Assembly: GCA_964638035.1 (NCBI GenBank) | Contig: CAZWXD010000019.1 | Location: 1-60,577 of the forward strand | Origin: JAGGAG01 sp964638035 | GTDB taxonomy: Bacteria > Gemmatimonadota > Gemmatimonadetes > Gemmatimonadales > GWC2-71-9 | Direction of reading: 5' to 3' | Length of the DNA: 60,577 nt | Shown here: in pieces, positions 41,218 to 49,356 of the stretch | How the letters are laid out: each line of letters starts with the position of its first letter | Position numbering within the stretch: position 1 is the stretch's first letter | Notes under the pieces: model-generated | The model's database searches: none | What the model was told of the DNA's origin: nothing | The model's input: only the letters and a program-made list of their open reading frames with translations | Made by a program: the position numbers and the translations under genes

Positions 41218-42041
41218 GCCTGGCGGGCCGCGACGGCCCACCAGCCCGCGTCAACCACCTCATCCACCGGCTCGAGGCCTGCCTGTTGCAACTCGGGCAG
41301 GAACAGCTGGGCTTCGGATGCCTCCATGCCCGAGAAAATGGCGAGCCCACCCGGCGCCATCGCGAGGCGAATCTCCGGCATGAGCGCCACGTTGACCACG
41401 CGCAGGATGTTGGAGAGCACGATCGCGGCGGGGCCGAGCAGTGGTGCCAGCACCGCCGCATCACCCTGGATGAACTGCACCGCGCCATCCACCCCGTTGC
41501 GCTCCGCATTGCGAACCGCCACCGGAACGGCCTCCTCGTCCACCTCGACGCCCGCCGCGGTGGCGGCGCCCAGCTTCACGGCGGCGATGGCGAGGATGCC
41601 CGACCCGCTGCCCAGGTCAAGCACGCGCATGCCTGCCTGCACGTGCCGCTCGAGCAGCGTGAGGGCCGCGCGCGTCGACCCGTGCTCGCCGCTCCCGAAT
41701 GCGGTCTCGGGATCGAGCACGACACGGGGCCCCGCGCCCGGCTCATCGGCCAGCCAGGTTGGCGCCACCGTGAGCCGGCCAAAGTGGCGAAGGGTCAGGC
41801 CGGAACGCCACGAGACACTCCAGTTTTCCTCGGGGACGACCTTGTGCACGACCGACACCGCACCAGGGAACCGGCGCAGCTCGCTGTCGATTTCGGTGGC
41901 CGACTCGGCCCCGCCGGCAAAGGCCACGAGCGTGCCGTCGAGCCGTTCCTCGATGGCGTGCCCCGTGCGCTCCACCAGCCAGGCGCCCACCCGCTCGCGC
42001 TCGGCGTCGTCAACGCTCACCTCCAGGGCGATCCATGTCAT
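41214..42041 (-). CDS. prmA: Ribosomal protein L11 methyltransferase
   Basis: Trimethylates ribosomal protein L11. The 275-residue product has the N-terminal substrate-recognition domain (1-90) and a Rossmann methyltransferase domain: VLDPETAFGSGEHGSTRAAL (family signature LDPG-FGTG-H-TT), then VLDLGSGSGILAIAAVKLGA and the catalytic-loop SNILRVVNVALMP. It starts at ATG 42041 overlapping dnaJ (ATGA). SNIL stands where NIL(A/L) is usual, well within family variation. Confidence 0.95.
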   Translation of the reverse strand: MTWIALEVSVDDAERERVGAWLVERTGHAIEERLDGTLVAFAGGAESATEIDSELRRFPGAVSVVHKVVPEENWSVSWRSGLTLRHFGRLTVAPTWLADEPGAGPRVVLDPETAFGSGEHGSTRAALTLLERHVQAGMRVLDLGSGSGILAIAAVKLGAATAAGVEVDEEAVPVAVRNAERNGVDGAVQFIQGDAAVLAPLLGPAAIVLSNILRVVNVALMPEIRLAMAPGGLAIFSGMEASEAQLFLPELQQAGLEPVDEVVDAGWWAVAARQA

Positions 42042-43165
42042 GCGCCGAGCACGTCCTTGATGCGATGCCAGAGGTTCTGCTTGCCGGGCGGCTCCCCTTC
42101 GTGGGCCGCCAGCTCACGGAACAGGCGCAGCTGGTCGTCGTTGAGGCGATCCGGTGTCCAGACCTGGACCTGCACCAGGAGGTCACCCGAGCCATTGTCA
42201 CCCAGCCGGGGAAGCCCCTTTCCTCGCAGCTTGATGACCGTGCCCGACTGCGTCCCGCCCGGGATCCGGACCAGGAGCGGCTCGGTGGGCGTCTCCACCG
42301 GCACGTCGATGCCGAGCGCCGCCTGCGAGAACGACACCGGCAGCTCCAGCACCAGGTTGTCGCCGTCCCGCTGGAACCGGTCGTCGTCCTTGACCTCGAT
42401 GAGGACCTGGAGGTCGCCGGCCGGCCCGCCCCGCACCCCGGCGGCGCCCTGGCCCCGGAGCGTCAGGTAGTTGCTCGACGACACGCCAGCCGGGATCTCC
42501 ACCGTCACGCTGCGGTCACCGCGCACCCGGCCATCCCCGCGGCAGACCTCGCACGCATCCTTGATGACCTCACCCTCGCCCCCACATGTGGGGCACGCAC
42601 TCACCGACACGAACTGCCCGAACATGCTTCGGGCGGCGCGCCGCACCTCCCCCGATCCACTGCAGGTGGGGCAGCGATCGGGCCGGCTGCCCTTCCGGGC
42701 ACCGCTCCCCCCGCACGTTCCGCACTTCTCCAGCGCCTTGAGCTTCACCGTCTTCTTCACCCCGGTGGCCACCTCAGCCAGGGTGAGCCTCACCGTGACA
42801 CGGACATCCTGGCCCCGGCGCCCATCGCCCGGCGCACGCCGCTCACCGCCGCCGAAGAGCGACTCGAAGCCGCCGATGTCCCGCATGAAAATGTTGAGGG
42901 CCTCGGCCAGGTCCACGTGATGGAACCCGTACGCCCCGCCCGCGGCGCCACCCAGGCCCGCCTTGCCGTACCGATCGTAGGCCGCGCGCTTCTGCGGGTC
43001 ACGGAGGACCTCGTATGCCTCCGTGATCTCCTTGAAGCGCGCCTCGGCATCGGGCGCGGGGTTCCGGTCGGGATGGCAGTCCATGGCCAGCTTCCGGTAG
43101 GCCTTCTTGATGTCGGCGTCGGAAGCATCACGGCTCACGCCCAGCAGGGCGTAGAAGTCGCTCAC
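42038..43165 (-). CDS. dnaJ: Chaperone protein DnaJ
   Basis: Type I Hsp40 co-chaperone of DnaK. The 375-residue product has a J domain (1-70) with DCHPDRNPAPDAEARFKEIT carrying the HPD motif, a short G/F-like linker (GLGGAAGGAYGFHHVDLAEA), and four CxxCxGxG zinc repeats (CGTCGGSG, CPTCSGSG, CPTCGGEG, CEVCRGDG). A C-terminal substrate domain with GQGAAGVRGGPAGDLQVLIE follows. It starts at GTG 43165, overlapping hrcA by 4 nt. dnaK and grpE are not in the window, so hrcA-dnaJ is split from them. Confidence 0.96.
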   Translation of the reverse strand: MSDFYALLGVSRDASDADIKKAYRKLAMDCHPDRNPAPDAEARFKEITEAYEVLRDPQKRAAYDRYGKAGLGGAAGGAYGFHHVDLAEALNIFMRDIGGFESLFGGGERRAPGDGRRGQDVRVTVRLTLAEVATGVKKTVKLKALEKCGTCGGSGARKGSRPDRCPTCSGSGEVRRAARSMFGQFVSVSACPTCGGEGEVIKDACEVCRGDGRVRGDRSVTVEIPAGVSSSNYLTLRGQGAAGVRGGPAGDLQVLIEVKDDDRFQRDGDNLVLELPVSFSQAALGIDVPVETPTEPLLVRIPGGTQSGTVIKLRGKGLPRLGDNGSGDLLVQVQVWTPDRLNDDQLRLFRELAAHEGEPPGKQNLWHRIKDVLGA

Positions 43166-44202
43166 GTCAGCAAGTCCTCCACGAGGCGGCTGGTGTGGTC
43201 CACCAGGCTCACGATCTTGTCATAGGGCATGCGGGTGGGGCCCATCACCCCGATCACGCCCACCGAGTCACCCGTGCGGTAACTCGACGTGATGAGCGTG
43301 AACCCCGCCAGGCGGGCGTCGGCGTGCTCACCCCCGATGGTGATGCTGACACCGAGTCGCCGGCGTGCCTCCATGGCTGCTGCCAGCGCGTCCGGTTCCT
43401 CGGTCAGCTCGAGGAGGTCGCGCATCCGCGCGTTACTGCTGAACTCCGGCTGGCCGGCCAGGAGCCGCGCACTCCCGAGCATCACCGGCGCATCGTCGCG
43501 CAGGTCGAAGAGTGAATCGCCCTGCGCAATGAAGATGTTGAGCAGGTCGCGCTCGCCGTCGAGGTGGCCGGCATCGCGCAACCGCTCGGGCAGGGTCGCC
43601 CGGATCTCCCGCAGGGTCAATCCTGCCAGGCGCTGGTTCAGGACCTGCGCCACCACCTGCACCGACTCCGGACGCAGCACCACCGGCACCTGCACGAAGA
43701 TGGTGCGAACCGCGCCGCTCCGGAGGTGGAAAACGATCAGGATCCGGTCCGAGGCCACCGACATGAGGTCGAGCCGCTCGAGGACCACGCGATCGAGTGC
43801 CGGCCCCACGGCAACACCCAGCTCCTGCGTCAGGACCCCGAGCACCTGCGCCGCCCGGCGGAGCACGTCCTCGATGGCACTTGCGGCCGGGGCTGCCTCC
43901 AACTCGCGCCGCAGGCGGGCCTGCTCCGTACCGCTCGGCGGCTTCACCCGGAGCAGGCCATCGACGTACGTCCGGTACCCGCGATCCGTGGGGATCCGCC
44001 CCGCCGAGGTGTGCGGGTGATAGAGGTACCCCTTCTCCTCGAGGTCGCTCATCGTGCTACGCACCGTCGCCGACGACACCGCCAGCCGGGAACGCCGGAC
44101 AACGGCCTGGCTCCCGGCCGGTTCCGCGGTCTCGACATAGGCCTGGATGACCGCTTCCAGGACCTTGAGCTCGCGCTCGGTCAGTTCGTCAGGTGCAGGC
44201 AT
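43162..44202 (-). CDS. hrcA: Heat-inducible transcription repressor HrcA
   Basis: HrcA represses chaperone operons by binding CIRCE, with GroEL helping it fold. The 346-residue product has a winged helix (LTERELKVLEAVIQAYVETA, SSATVRSTMSDLEEKGYLYH, PHTSAGRIPTDRGYRTYVD) and the GAF-like C-terminal domain ending in VGVIGVMGPTRMPYDKIVSL, the family signature. The start is ATG 44202. I looked for a CIRCE repeat (TTAGCACTC-N9-GAGTGCTAA) upstream and found none, so this operon may not be autoregulated. Confidence 0.95.
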   Translation of the reverse strand: MPAPDELTERELKVLEAVIQAYVETAEPAGSQAVVRRSRLAVSSATVRSTMSDLEEKGYLYHPHTSAGRIPTDRGYRTYVDGLLRVKPPSGTEQARLRRELEAAPAASAIEDVLRRAAQVLGVLTQELGVAVGPALDRVVLERLDLMSVASDRILIVFHLRSGAVRTIFVQVPVVLRPESVQVVAQVLNQRLAGLTLREIRATLPERLRDAGHLDGERDLLNIFIAQGDSLFDLRDDAPVMLGSARLLAGQPEFSSNARMRDLLELTEEPDALAAAMEARRRLGVSITIGGEHADARLAGFTLITSSYRTGDSVGVIGVMGPTRMPYDKIVSLVDHTSRLVEDLLT

Positions 44203-44320
44203 GGCATGAATTTAGTCGGGGTGCCCCATCGTGGAACGCTCCGGTCGGCCATGGTGGCAGGAAAGGCCACCTTCCCGACAGCCCGTCCATCGGGTGCGCC
44301 CATGAGAGCAAGCGACATGC
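44203..44320 (-). promoter_or_regulatory. hrcA upstream spacer with possible promoter and hairpin
   Basis: On the minus strand TAAATT ends one base before the hrcA ATG, with TTCCAC 17 nt before it. If this is a promoter, transcription would begin inside the annotated start. A GGTGGC/GCCACC hairpin (44250-44268) without a T-run may mark the end of the hemW transcript. No CIRCE is present. Confidence 0.3.
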
Positions 44321-45418
44321 TCATGCGGCCTGGGCCACGAGGGCGTCGAGCCTGAGCCAGCCTTCGGGTGTCAGGGAAACCGTGCCGCGATTGATGCGGG
44401 CCCATCCGGCCGCTCGCCAGCCCTGCGCGGCAGCGCCCGCCAGGGCCACCGGAACGCCTGCCGTCGTTCGAAGGCCGAGGTAGAGGGACTCGAGCCGCTC
44501 GGCACCGGCGTCGAGTTGCTCCTCGTGCTCAACGGGGTCAACACCGGCCAGCATGCGTTCGTGGTAGGCTGCCCAGTGCCGCACGTTCCACCAGCGCCGT
44601 GATCCCGCACCGGAGTGCGCCGAGGGTCCGAGGCCCAGGAAGGGCGTGCGGCGCCAGTACCCGGTGTTGTGCATGGCCTCGCGGCCCGGGCGCGCAGCGT
44701 TGGAGACCTCATAGTGGTGAAACCCGGCGGATGCCAGGGCGGCGTGCGCTGCCAGGTACTCCTCGGCGTACTGGTCGTCGGGCGCGGTCTGCACAGTGCC
44801 GCGCGTCGTCCAGCGGCCCAGGGGCGTCCCCGGCTCGATCGTGAGCCCATAGAGCGAGACATGCTCCGGGCCCAGGTCGAGCGCCTGTCGAAGGTCGAGC
44901 GACCAGTCGCGCCCGAGTGAGGGTGGCAAGGCGAAGATGAGGTCGACCGACACGTTGTCGAAGCCGGCCCGGCGCAGGCTCGCCATGGCCCCGGGCACCC
45001 GCGCTGCATCATGGGTGCGATGCATCCACGACAGCACGCCGTCGTTGAACGACTGCACCCCGAGCGACACACGATTGAATCCCGCCGCCCGCCAGGCAGC
45101 CGCAGCCGCATCGGTGACGTCGTCGGGGTTGGCCTCGAGGGTCACCTCGGCGCCAGCCGCCACGGGCATGGCGCTGGCGAGCGTCGTGACCAGGTCACGA
45201 AGCGCCCCTGCGCCGAGCCGCGAGGGTGTGCCGCCACCCAGGTACACGGTGTCGAGCTGATTGGCCTGGGCCCAGGGCTCGCGGCGACGGGCCGCCTCCC
45301 ATTCGCGGGCAATGGCATCGACGAAGGCGGCGGCCGGAACGTCCCGGCGTACGGCGATGGCAAAGTCGCAGTAGCTGCAGCGGCGGGCGCAGAATGGCAC
45401 GTGCACGTACAGGTTCAT
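44321..45418 (-). CDS. hemW: Radical SAM heme chaperone HemW (HemN-like)
   Basis: HemW carries heme to respiratory and other acceptors; it is often misnamed coproporphyrinogen III oxidase. The 365-residue product has the radical-SAM cluster HVPFCARRCSYCDFAIAV (CxxxCxxC), TVYLGGGTPSRL, EANPDDVTD, and FNRVSLGVQSFND. It ends with a HemN_C domain containing HNTGYWRRTPFLGLGPSAHS. It lacks the N-terminal extension and extra cysteines of true HemN. It starts at ATG 45418, overlapping dprA by 4 nt. Confidence 0.92.
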   Translation of the reverse strand: MNLYVHVPFCARRCSYCDFAIAVRRDVPAAAFVDAIAREWEAARRREPWAQANQLDTVYLGGGTPSRLGAGALRDLVTTLASAMPVAAGAEVTLEANPDDVTDAAAAAWRAAGFNRVSLGVQSFNDGVLSWMHRTHDAARVPGAMASLRRAGFDNVSVDLIFALPPSLGRDWSLDLRQALDLGPEHVSLYGLTIEPGTPLGRWTTRGTVQTAPDDQYAEEYLAAHAALASAGFHHYEVSNAARPGREAMHNTGYWRRTPFLGLGPSAHSGAGSRRWWNVRHWAAYHERMLAGVDPVEHEEQLDAGAERLESLYLGLRTTAGVPVALAGAAAQGWRAAGWARINRGTVSLTPEGWLRLDALVAQAA

Positions 45419-46515
45419 GATCCCTGCCAGGGCTCCGCCAGGCGAAACCGCCGGCCGGGCCTCGCCTCGACCATGCCGCGCACCTCGAGGCCCAGGAGGG
45501 CGCTGGCCAGGTCATGGGACGGTGCACCAATCCGCCGCCCCAGCTCATCCAGCTCCTGCTCCCCGCCGCCCAGTTCGAGTGCCACCCGTCGCTCGGCCGG
45601 CGTCAGGTCGGCCGGGAGGGTGGCCGCCATCGGCCGCCGCGGGAGCACGGCGGGGGCCGCCACGCACAGGAGGCCCCACAGGTCGGTGGACTCCAGGAAG
45701 GGTGCTGCGCCGTCCCGCAGGAGCCGGTTGCTTCCCTCATGGGTCGCCGACGTAATGGGCCCCGGGACCACCATCACGTCGCGGCCCTGCTCCAGCGCGG
45801 CCTCCGCCGTGCTGAGCGCGCCCGACCGTGCACCGGCCTCCACGACCACGGTGACGGCGGCGAGCGCGGCGATAATGCGATTCCGGCGAATGAAGGTGTA
45901 CCGCGCAGCCGGCATGCCTGGCGGATACTCGGAGAGCACCAGGCCGCGCGCGTGAATGGCATCGTAGAGCGCACGATTGGAGCGCGGGTAGGCGACGTCG
46001 ATGCCAGTGCCAAGCACCGCGATCGTGTCGCCCTCGAGGAGGAGGGCCTCCCGGTGGGCCGCTGCATCGATGCCCCGCGCCAGTCCGCTGATGACGGGAG
46101 CCCCGGCTGCCACGGCGGCAAGCACCACACGGGCACAGGCCTCGATGCCACCGGCAGAATGATCGCGGCTCCCGACGATCGCCACGCCGGGACGCTGCAT
46201 GAGCTCCACGCGCCCCAGGGCAAAGAGGATGCGCGGTGCGTCGGGCAGGTCGCGAAGGTGCGCAGGCCAGGCGGCGTCATCCGGCAGCATGACGACCGCA
46301 CCCATGCCTGCCGCGCGCGCGAGTGAGGCCCGGGCCAAGCCCAAGGCCTCGGCGGCGGTGCGCCGTCGCCGCGTCCCGGCGCCTGAACGCGCAGACGGCG
46401 CCGCAGGGGCGCCGTCGCGTGGAGGGTCCCCGCCCGGAGCGCCGGGTGGCACCTCGTCGAGGACGCGGACGAGTGCTCGCGCCACGGCCTGCTCCCTGTG
46501 CGCGTCACTCCGCAT
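45415..46515 (-). CDS. dprA: DNA processing protein DprA
   Basis: DprA loads RecA on incoming single-stranded DNA during natural transformation. The 366-residue product (ATG 46515, overlapping obgE by 11 nt) has an N-terminal low-complexity stretch, then the Rossmann-like core: VAIVGSRDHSAGGIEACARV, ISGLARGIDAAAHREAL, AVLGTGIDVAYPRSNRALYD and IRRNRIIAALAAVTVVVEAG. EGSNRLLRDGAAPFL follows, then a C-terminal winged helix (LTPAERRVALELGGGEQELD). The usual FPxRNR reads YTFIRRNR here. No com genes lie nearby, so competence itself is not shown. Confidence 0.94.
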   Translation of the reverse strand: MRSDAHREQAVARALVRVLDEVPPGAPGGDPPRDGAPAAPSARSGAGTRRRRTAAEALGLARASLARAAGMGAVVMLPDDAAWPAHLRDLPDAPRILFALGRVELMQRPGVAIVGSRDHSAGGIEACARVVLAAVAAGAPVISGLARGIDAAAHREALLLEGDTIAVLGTGIDVAYPRSNRALYDAIHARGLVLSEYPPGMPAARYTFIRRNRIIAALAAVTVVVEAGARSGALSTAEAALEQGRDVMVVPGPITSATHEGSNRLLRDGAAPFLESTDLWGLLCVAAPAVLPRRPMAATLPADLTPAERRVALELGGGEQELDELGRRIGAPSHDLASALLGLEVRGMVEARPGRRFRLAEPWQGS

Positions 46516-47569
46516 CGAGGGGCTCTCCCTCAGGATCGAGGTCGAAGGCAGCCTCGTCGTCGTTCCCCGACTGGTCCGCGTCATCGCGCCGCGCCGCCTC
46601 CACGAACCGCCAGAGGAACTCCTTCAGGGCGTCGAGCCCGGTCCCCGCCACGCTGGAGATGGCGAGCTGCCCAGCGGCACCATCGTCGTCCACCTGTGGG
46701 ACGGCGGCATCGGCCGGGAGGAGGTCCCGCTTGGTCAGGATGAGGACGAAGGGCTTGAGGGCGAGGTGCGCACTGTAGGCATGCACCTCATTCCGCAGGC
46801 GGCGGAACACGGCCCCGGGGTCGGGCTCGTCGAGCGACACCAGGTAGGCGAGCACCCGGGTGCGTTCGATGTGCTGCAGGAAGCGCAGGCCGAGGCCCTT
46901 GCCTTCGTGCGCCCCCTCGATGATGCCGGGAATGTCGGCGACCACATAGCTGCGGCTGTCGGAGAGGCCGACCACGCCAAGGTTGGGCTCCAGCGTGGTG
47001 AAGGGATAGTCGGCAATCCTTGGCCGGGCCGCCGAGATGACTGAGAGCAGCGTACTCTTGCCGGCATTGGGCTCGCCAACCAGGCCCACGTCGGCAATGA
47101 GCTTGAGGACCAACTCGACCTCCCGCTCCTGCCCCTCCTCGCCTGGCTCCCACTCCCGCGGGGCCTGGTGCGTCGCGGTGGCGAAGCGCGCGTTGCCGCG
47201 CCCACCCCGGCCGCCGCGCGCCACCAGGATGCGGTCGCCGGCGCGGACGGCTTCGCCCAGCACATTGCCGGTGGCGGTGTCGCGCACGACGGTCCCGGGC
47301 GGGACTGGCAACTCGATGTCGTCGGCCGACGCGCCGGTCCTGGACTTCCCCTTGCCGTGCTGCCCGCGCTCCGCCTTCCACACGGTGCGGTAGCGGTAGT
47401 CGAGGAGGGTGTTCAGGTTGGGATTGGCGACGACCCACACGCTCCCGCCATGGCCCCCGTCGCCGCCATCGGGGCCGCCCTTGGGCCGGTACTTGAAGCG
47501 TGCGAACGACGAGGCGCCAGACCCACCGGTGCCCGCCGCCACGCGGACCACCGCGCGATCGACGAACAT
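46505..47569 (-). CDS. obgE: GTPase Obg/CgtA
   Basis: Essential GTPase associated with the 50S subunit and with growth-state control. The 354-residue product has the glycine-rich Obg fold (1-157; FVDRAVVRVAAGTGGSGASS, GGPDGGDGGHGGSVWVVANP) and a GTPase domain. G1 is GEPNAGKSTLL, switch region PFTTLEPNLGVV, G3 DIPGIIEGAHEGKGLG and G4 LTKRDLL. The acidic tail (DDADQSGNDDEAAFDLDPEG) is typical. The start ATG 47569 directly abuts the stop of the CMD-family gene. Confidence 0.97.
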   Translation of the reverse strand: MFVDRAVVRVAAGTGGSGASSFARFKYRPKGGPDGGDGGHGGSVWVVANPNLNTLLDYRYRTVWKAERGQHGKGKSRTGASADDIELPVPPGTVVRDTATGNVLGEAVRAGDRILVARGGRGGRGNARFATATHQAPREWEPGEEGQEREVELVLKLIADVGLVGEPNAGKSTLLSVISAARPRIADYPFTTLEPNLGVVGLSDSRSYVVADIPGIIEGAHEGKGLGLRFLQHIERTRVLAYLVSLDEPDPGAVFRRLRNEVHAYSAHLALKPFVLILTKRDLLPADAAVPQVDDDGAAGQLAISSVAGTGLDALKEFLWRFVEAARRDDADQSGNDDEAAFDLDPEGEPLDAE

Positions 47570-48211
47570 CTAGGGCCCGGGAACCCAGCCGTCGCGGACG
47601 CTTCGCCAGAGCTCCTTGACCTTGCGCCAGGCGTCGAAGGAGATCATCGGGTTCACCACGGAGAGGACGGCATCGACCTGCATGGGATCGGCACCGGCAT
47701 TGAGGGCGCCGCGAAGGTGCGAATGCAGCTGGCGCTCGGTGTCGAGGATCGCGGTCTGGGCCACGGTGCACAGCTCCCGTCGCATGAGGTCGAGGCCCGG
47801 CCGTCCGAGCGTGCGTCCGTAGCCCTCGACGATCATCCAGTCGTCCACGGCAGGATGGAGGGTGCGCACGTTGGCCCGGAGCTTCCGGTAGTTGTCGCCA
47901 TACACCGTGGCGCAGGTGGCCTCGCCCCGCGCCGCCCACGACTGGAAGTTGTCGTAGGTGCCATCCGGGTCGGCCGGCGGCGCCTTGACGCCGCTGAACT
48001 TGCGCCACACCCCGAACGCCACCAGGGCGCGCGGGTATCCGCACATCAGGATGGACTGCAGCAGCAGCTCCTCGACCCACACCACCGGCACCTGCGCCTG
48101 TCGCAGGCCCCGCACACGCTCGCGAAGGTCTGGTTCATCGCCCTGCGCAATGGCCGCGGCAAAGCGCACCAGTTCGCGCGTCTGTGGATCGAGGCTGTCC
48201 TGTTTCGCCAT
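47570..48211 (-). CDS. Carboxymuconolactone decarboxylase (CMD/AhpD)-like protein
   Basis: A 213-residue all-helical protein with two CMD-like repeats. The first centres on EELLLQSILMCGYPRALVAF and the second on LCTVAQTAILDTERQLHSHL followed by ALNAGADPMQVDAVLSV. This pattern (E, then Cys or Thr, then H with a conserved AL.aGa.. tail) matches the CMD superfamily, which includes AhpD-type peroxidase partners and decarboxylases. The CxxC pair of true AhpD is not present, so peroxidase activity is doubtful. It starts at ATG 48211, 10 nt after the asparaginase gene. The specific function is unknown. Confidence 0.7.
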   Translation of the reverse strand: MAKQDSLDPQTRELVRFAAAIAQGDEPDLRERVRGLRQAQVPVVWVEELLLQSILMCGYPRALVAFGVWRKFSGVKAPPADPDGTYDNFQSWAARGEATCATVYGDNYRKLRANVRTLHPAVDDWMIVEGYGRTLGRPGLDLMRRELCTVAQTAILDTERQLHSHLRGALNAGADPMQVDAVLSVVNPMISFDAWRKVKELWRSVRDGWVPGP

Positions 48212-48221
48212 GTACGCTACC

Positions 48222-49271
48222 TCATTCCCCTGCCGTCATTCCAACCGCCGTCGCGCGAACCGGAGCCCCGACGTGCAGGTGCCCCGCCACCCGTGCCTCA
48301 CCCACCCGCTCCCCGCGCGTGTTCACCACCTCCGGCCGCGCGTGTCCCGCCAGGCCCGGGGCGGCCAGTGCCCCCTCCAGGTCGGGCTCCCACCGTCGCG
48401 CCACCTCGGCCAGGACGCCCAGGAGGGCCGCAGGTGTCACGCGCAGGTCGCCGTCCTCCACCTTGAGCGCGATCCCGATACCCGACCGGACCAGCGCGGC
48501 CGAGTAGATCCCGTCGGCGCCAATCTTGGCCAGCAGGCGACCTGGCGCCTGCTGCATGATGTCGGTGCAGGCCCGGCCGGTGCCCGCCACCAGCCATGGG
48601 TGCGCCAGCATCGCTGCGCGCACGCGGCTCGCCGCGGCATCGTCACTTGAAACGAGTCGGGCATACGCCGTCGCCATGTTGCGGAGCGGCAGCGCGAAGC
48701 ACACCGTGGTGCACCCATCCACCCCCAGGCCGATCGCATCCTCGGGCAGGTCGGCCCAGCGGGCCACGGTGGCAAGGATCCGCTGCTGCAGGGGATGCCC
48801 GCTCCGCTCATACCCCTGCACGGCCCAGGCATGGTGGCGTACCATGCCGAGCATGGTGCTGTGCTTGCCCGAGCAATTGCTCCAGGCTGGCGTCGGCGTC
48901 ACCTCGCCCCGGGCCGCCAGTGCGGCGACCTCGGCCGACAGCGGCACGTGGGGTCCGCAGGCGAGGTCCGTTTCCTGGCAACCCACCAGGCCCAGCATCT
49001 CGCGGGCAAGCTCCACGTGCGCCGGCTCACTCGAGTGCGAGGCGCAGGCGAGCGCCAGGTGTCGCGTACTGAACCCGAAGTGATCGGCTGCGCCATCCTC
49101 CACTGCTGGCAACGCCTGGAACGGCTTGGCCGCCGATCGCCAGAAGGTGCGGAGGCCGGGGTCGCCGGCATGGGCCAGGAGCTGGCCTCCTGTGTCAACG
49201 ACCGCGCAAGACACCCGATGGACCGACTCGGTGATGCCGCCCCGGGTGCTCTCAACGCGCAAGCCATCCAT
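48222..49271 (-). CDS. L-asparaginase II family protein (thermolabile/rhizobial type)
   Basis: A 349-residue protein of the rhizobial asparaginase II family, distinct from the AnsA/AnsB fold. Diagnostic segments: RGGITESVHRVSCAVVDTGG near the N-terminus, RSAAKPFQALP, LACASHSSEPAHVELAREML, WSNCSGKHSTMLGMVRHHAW, LGVDGCTTVCFALPLRNMA and KIGADGIYSAALVRSGIGIA. Expected reaction: asparagine to aspartate and ammonia. There is no signal peptide, so it is cytosolic. The ATG 49271 start lies only 8 nt after a TATCTT element, with CCTCC rather than a Shine-Dalgarno between, suggesting a leaderless transcript. Confidence 0.87.
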   Translation of the reverse strand: MDGLRVESTRGGITESVHRVSCAVVDTGGQLLAHAGDPGLRTFWRSAAKPFQALPAVEDGAADHFGFSTRHLALACASHSSEPAHVELAREMLGLVGCQETDLACGPHVPLSAEVAALAARGEVTPTPAWSNCSGKHSTMLGMVRHHAWAVQGYERSGHPLQQRILATVARWADLPEDAIGLGVDGCTTVCFALPLRNMATAYARLVSSDDAAASRVRAAMLAHPWLVAGTGRACTDIMQQAPGRLLAKIGADGIYSAALVRSGIGIALKVEDGDLRVTPAALLGVLAEVARRWEPDLEGALAAPGLAGHARPEVVNTRGERVGEARVAGHLHVGAPVRATAVGMTAGE

Positions 49272-49279
49272 GAGGGAGG

Positions 49280-49285
49280 AAGATA
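49280..49285 (-). promoter_or_regulatory. TATCTT element 8 nt before the asparaginase start
   Basis: Minus-strand TATCTT (49285-49280) is 8 nt from the ATG, with no Shine-Dalgarno between. This would place transcription start at or very near the start codon. The divergent gene at 49357 has the same element. Confidence 0.4.
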
Positions 49286-49343
49286 GCGCAGGGGCGAAGG
49301 CCGGGACGTGCGCCGGCGCGCCTCATGCACCCTGCGCCTCGAC

Positions 49344-49350
49344 TATCTTG
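49344..49350 (+). promoter_or_regulatory. TATCTTG element 6 nt before the Wzi-like gene start
   Basis: Plus-strand TATCTTG ends 6 nt before ATG 49357, with only tgcccc between. Together with the minus-strand copy at 49285-49280 it forms a divergent pair in an 85-bp intergenic region. No TTG box lies 17 nt upstream on either side. Confidence 0.4.
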
Positions 49351-49356
49351 TGCCCC

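Noticed and set aside
47570..48211. AhpD alkylhydroperoxidase
   Set aside because: The paired CxxC cysteines needed for that activity are not visible; kept as a CMD-like protein.
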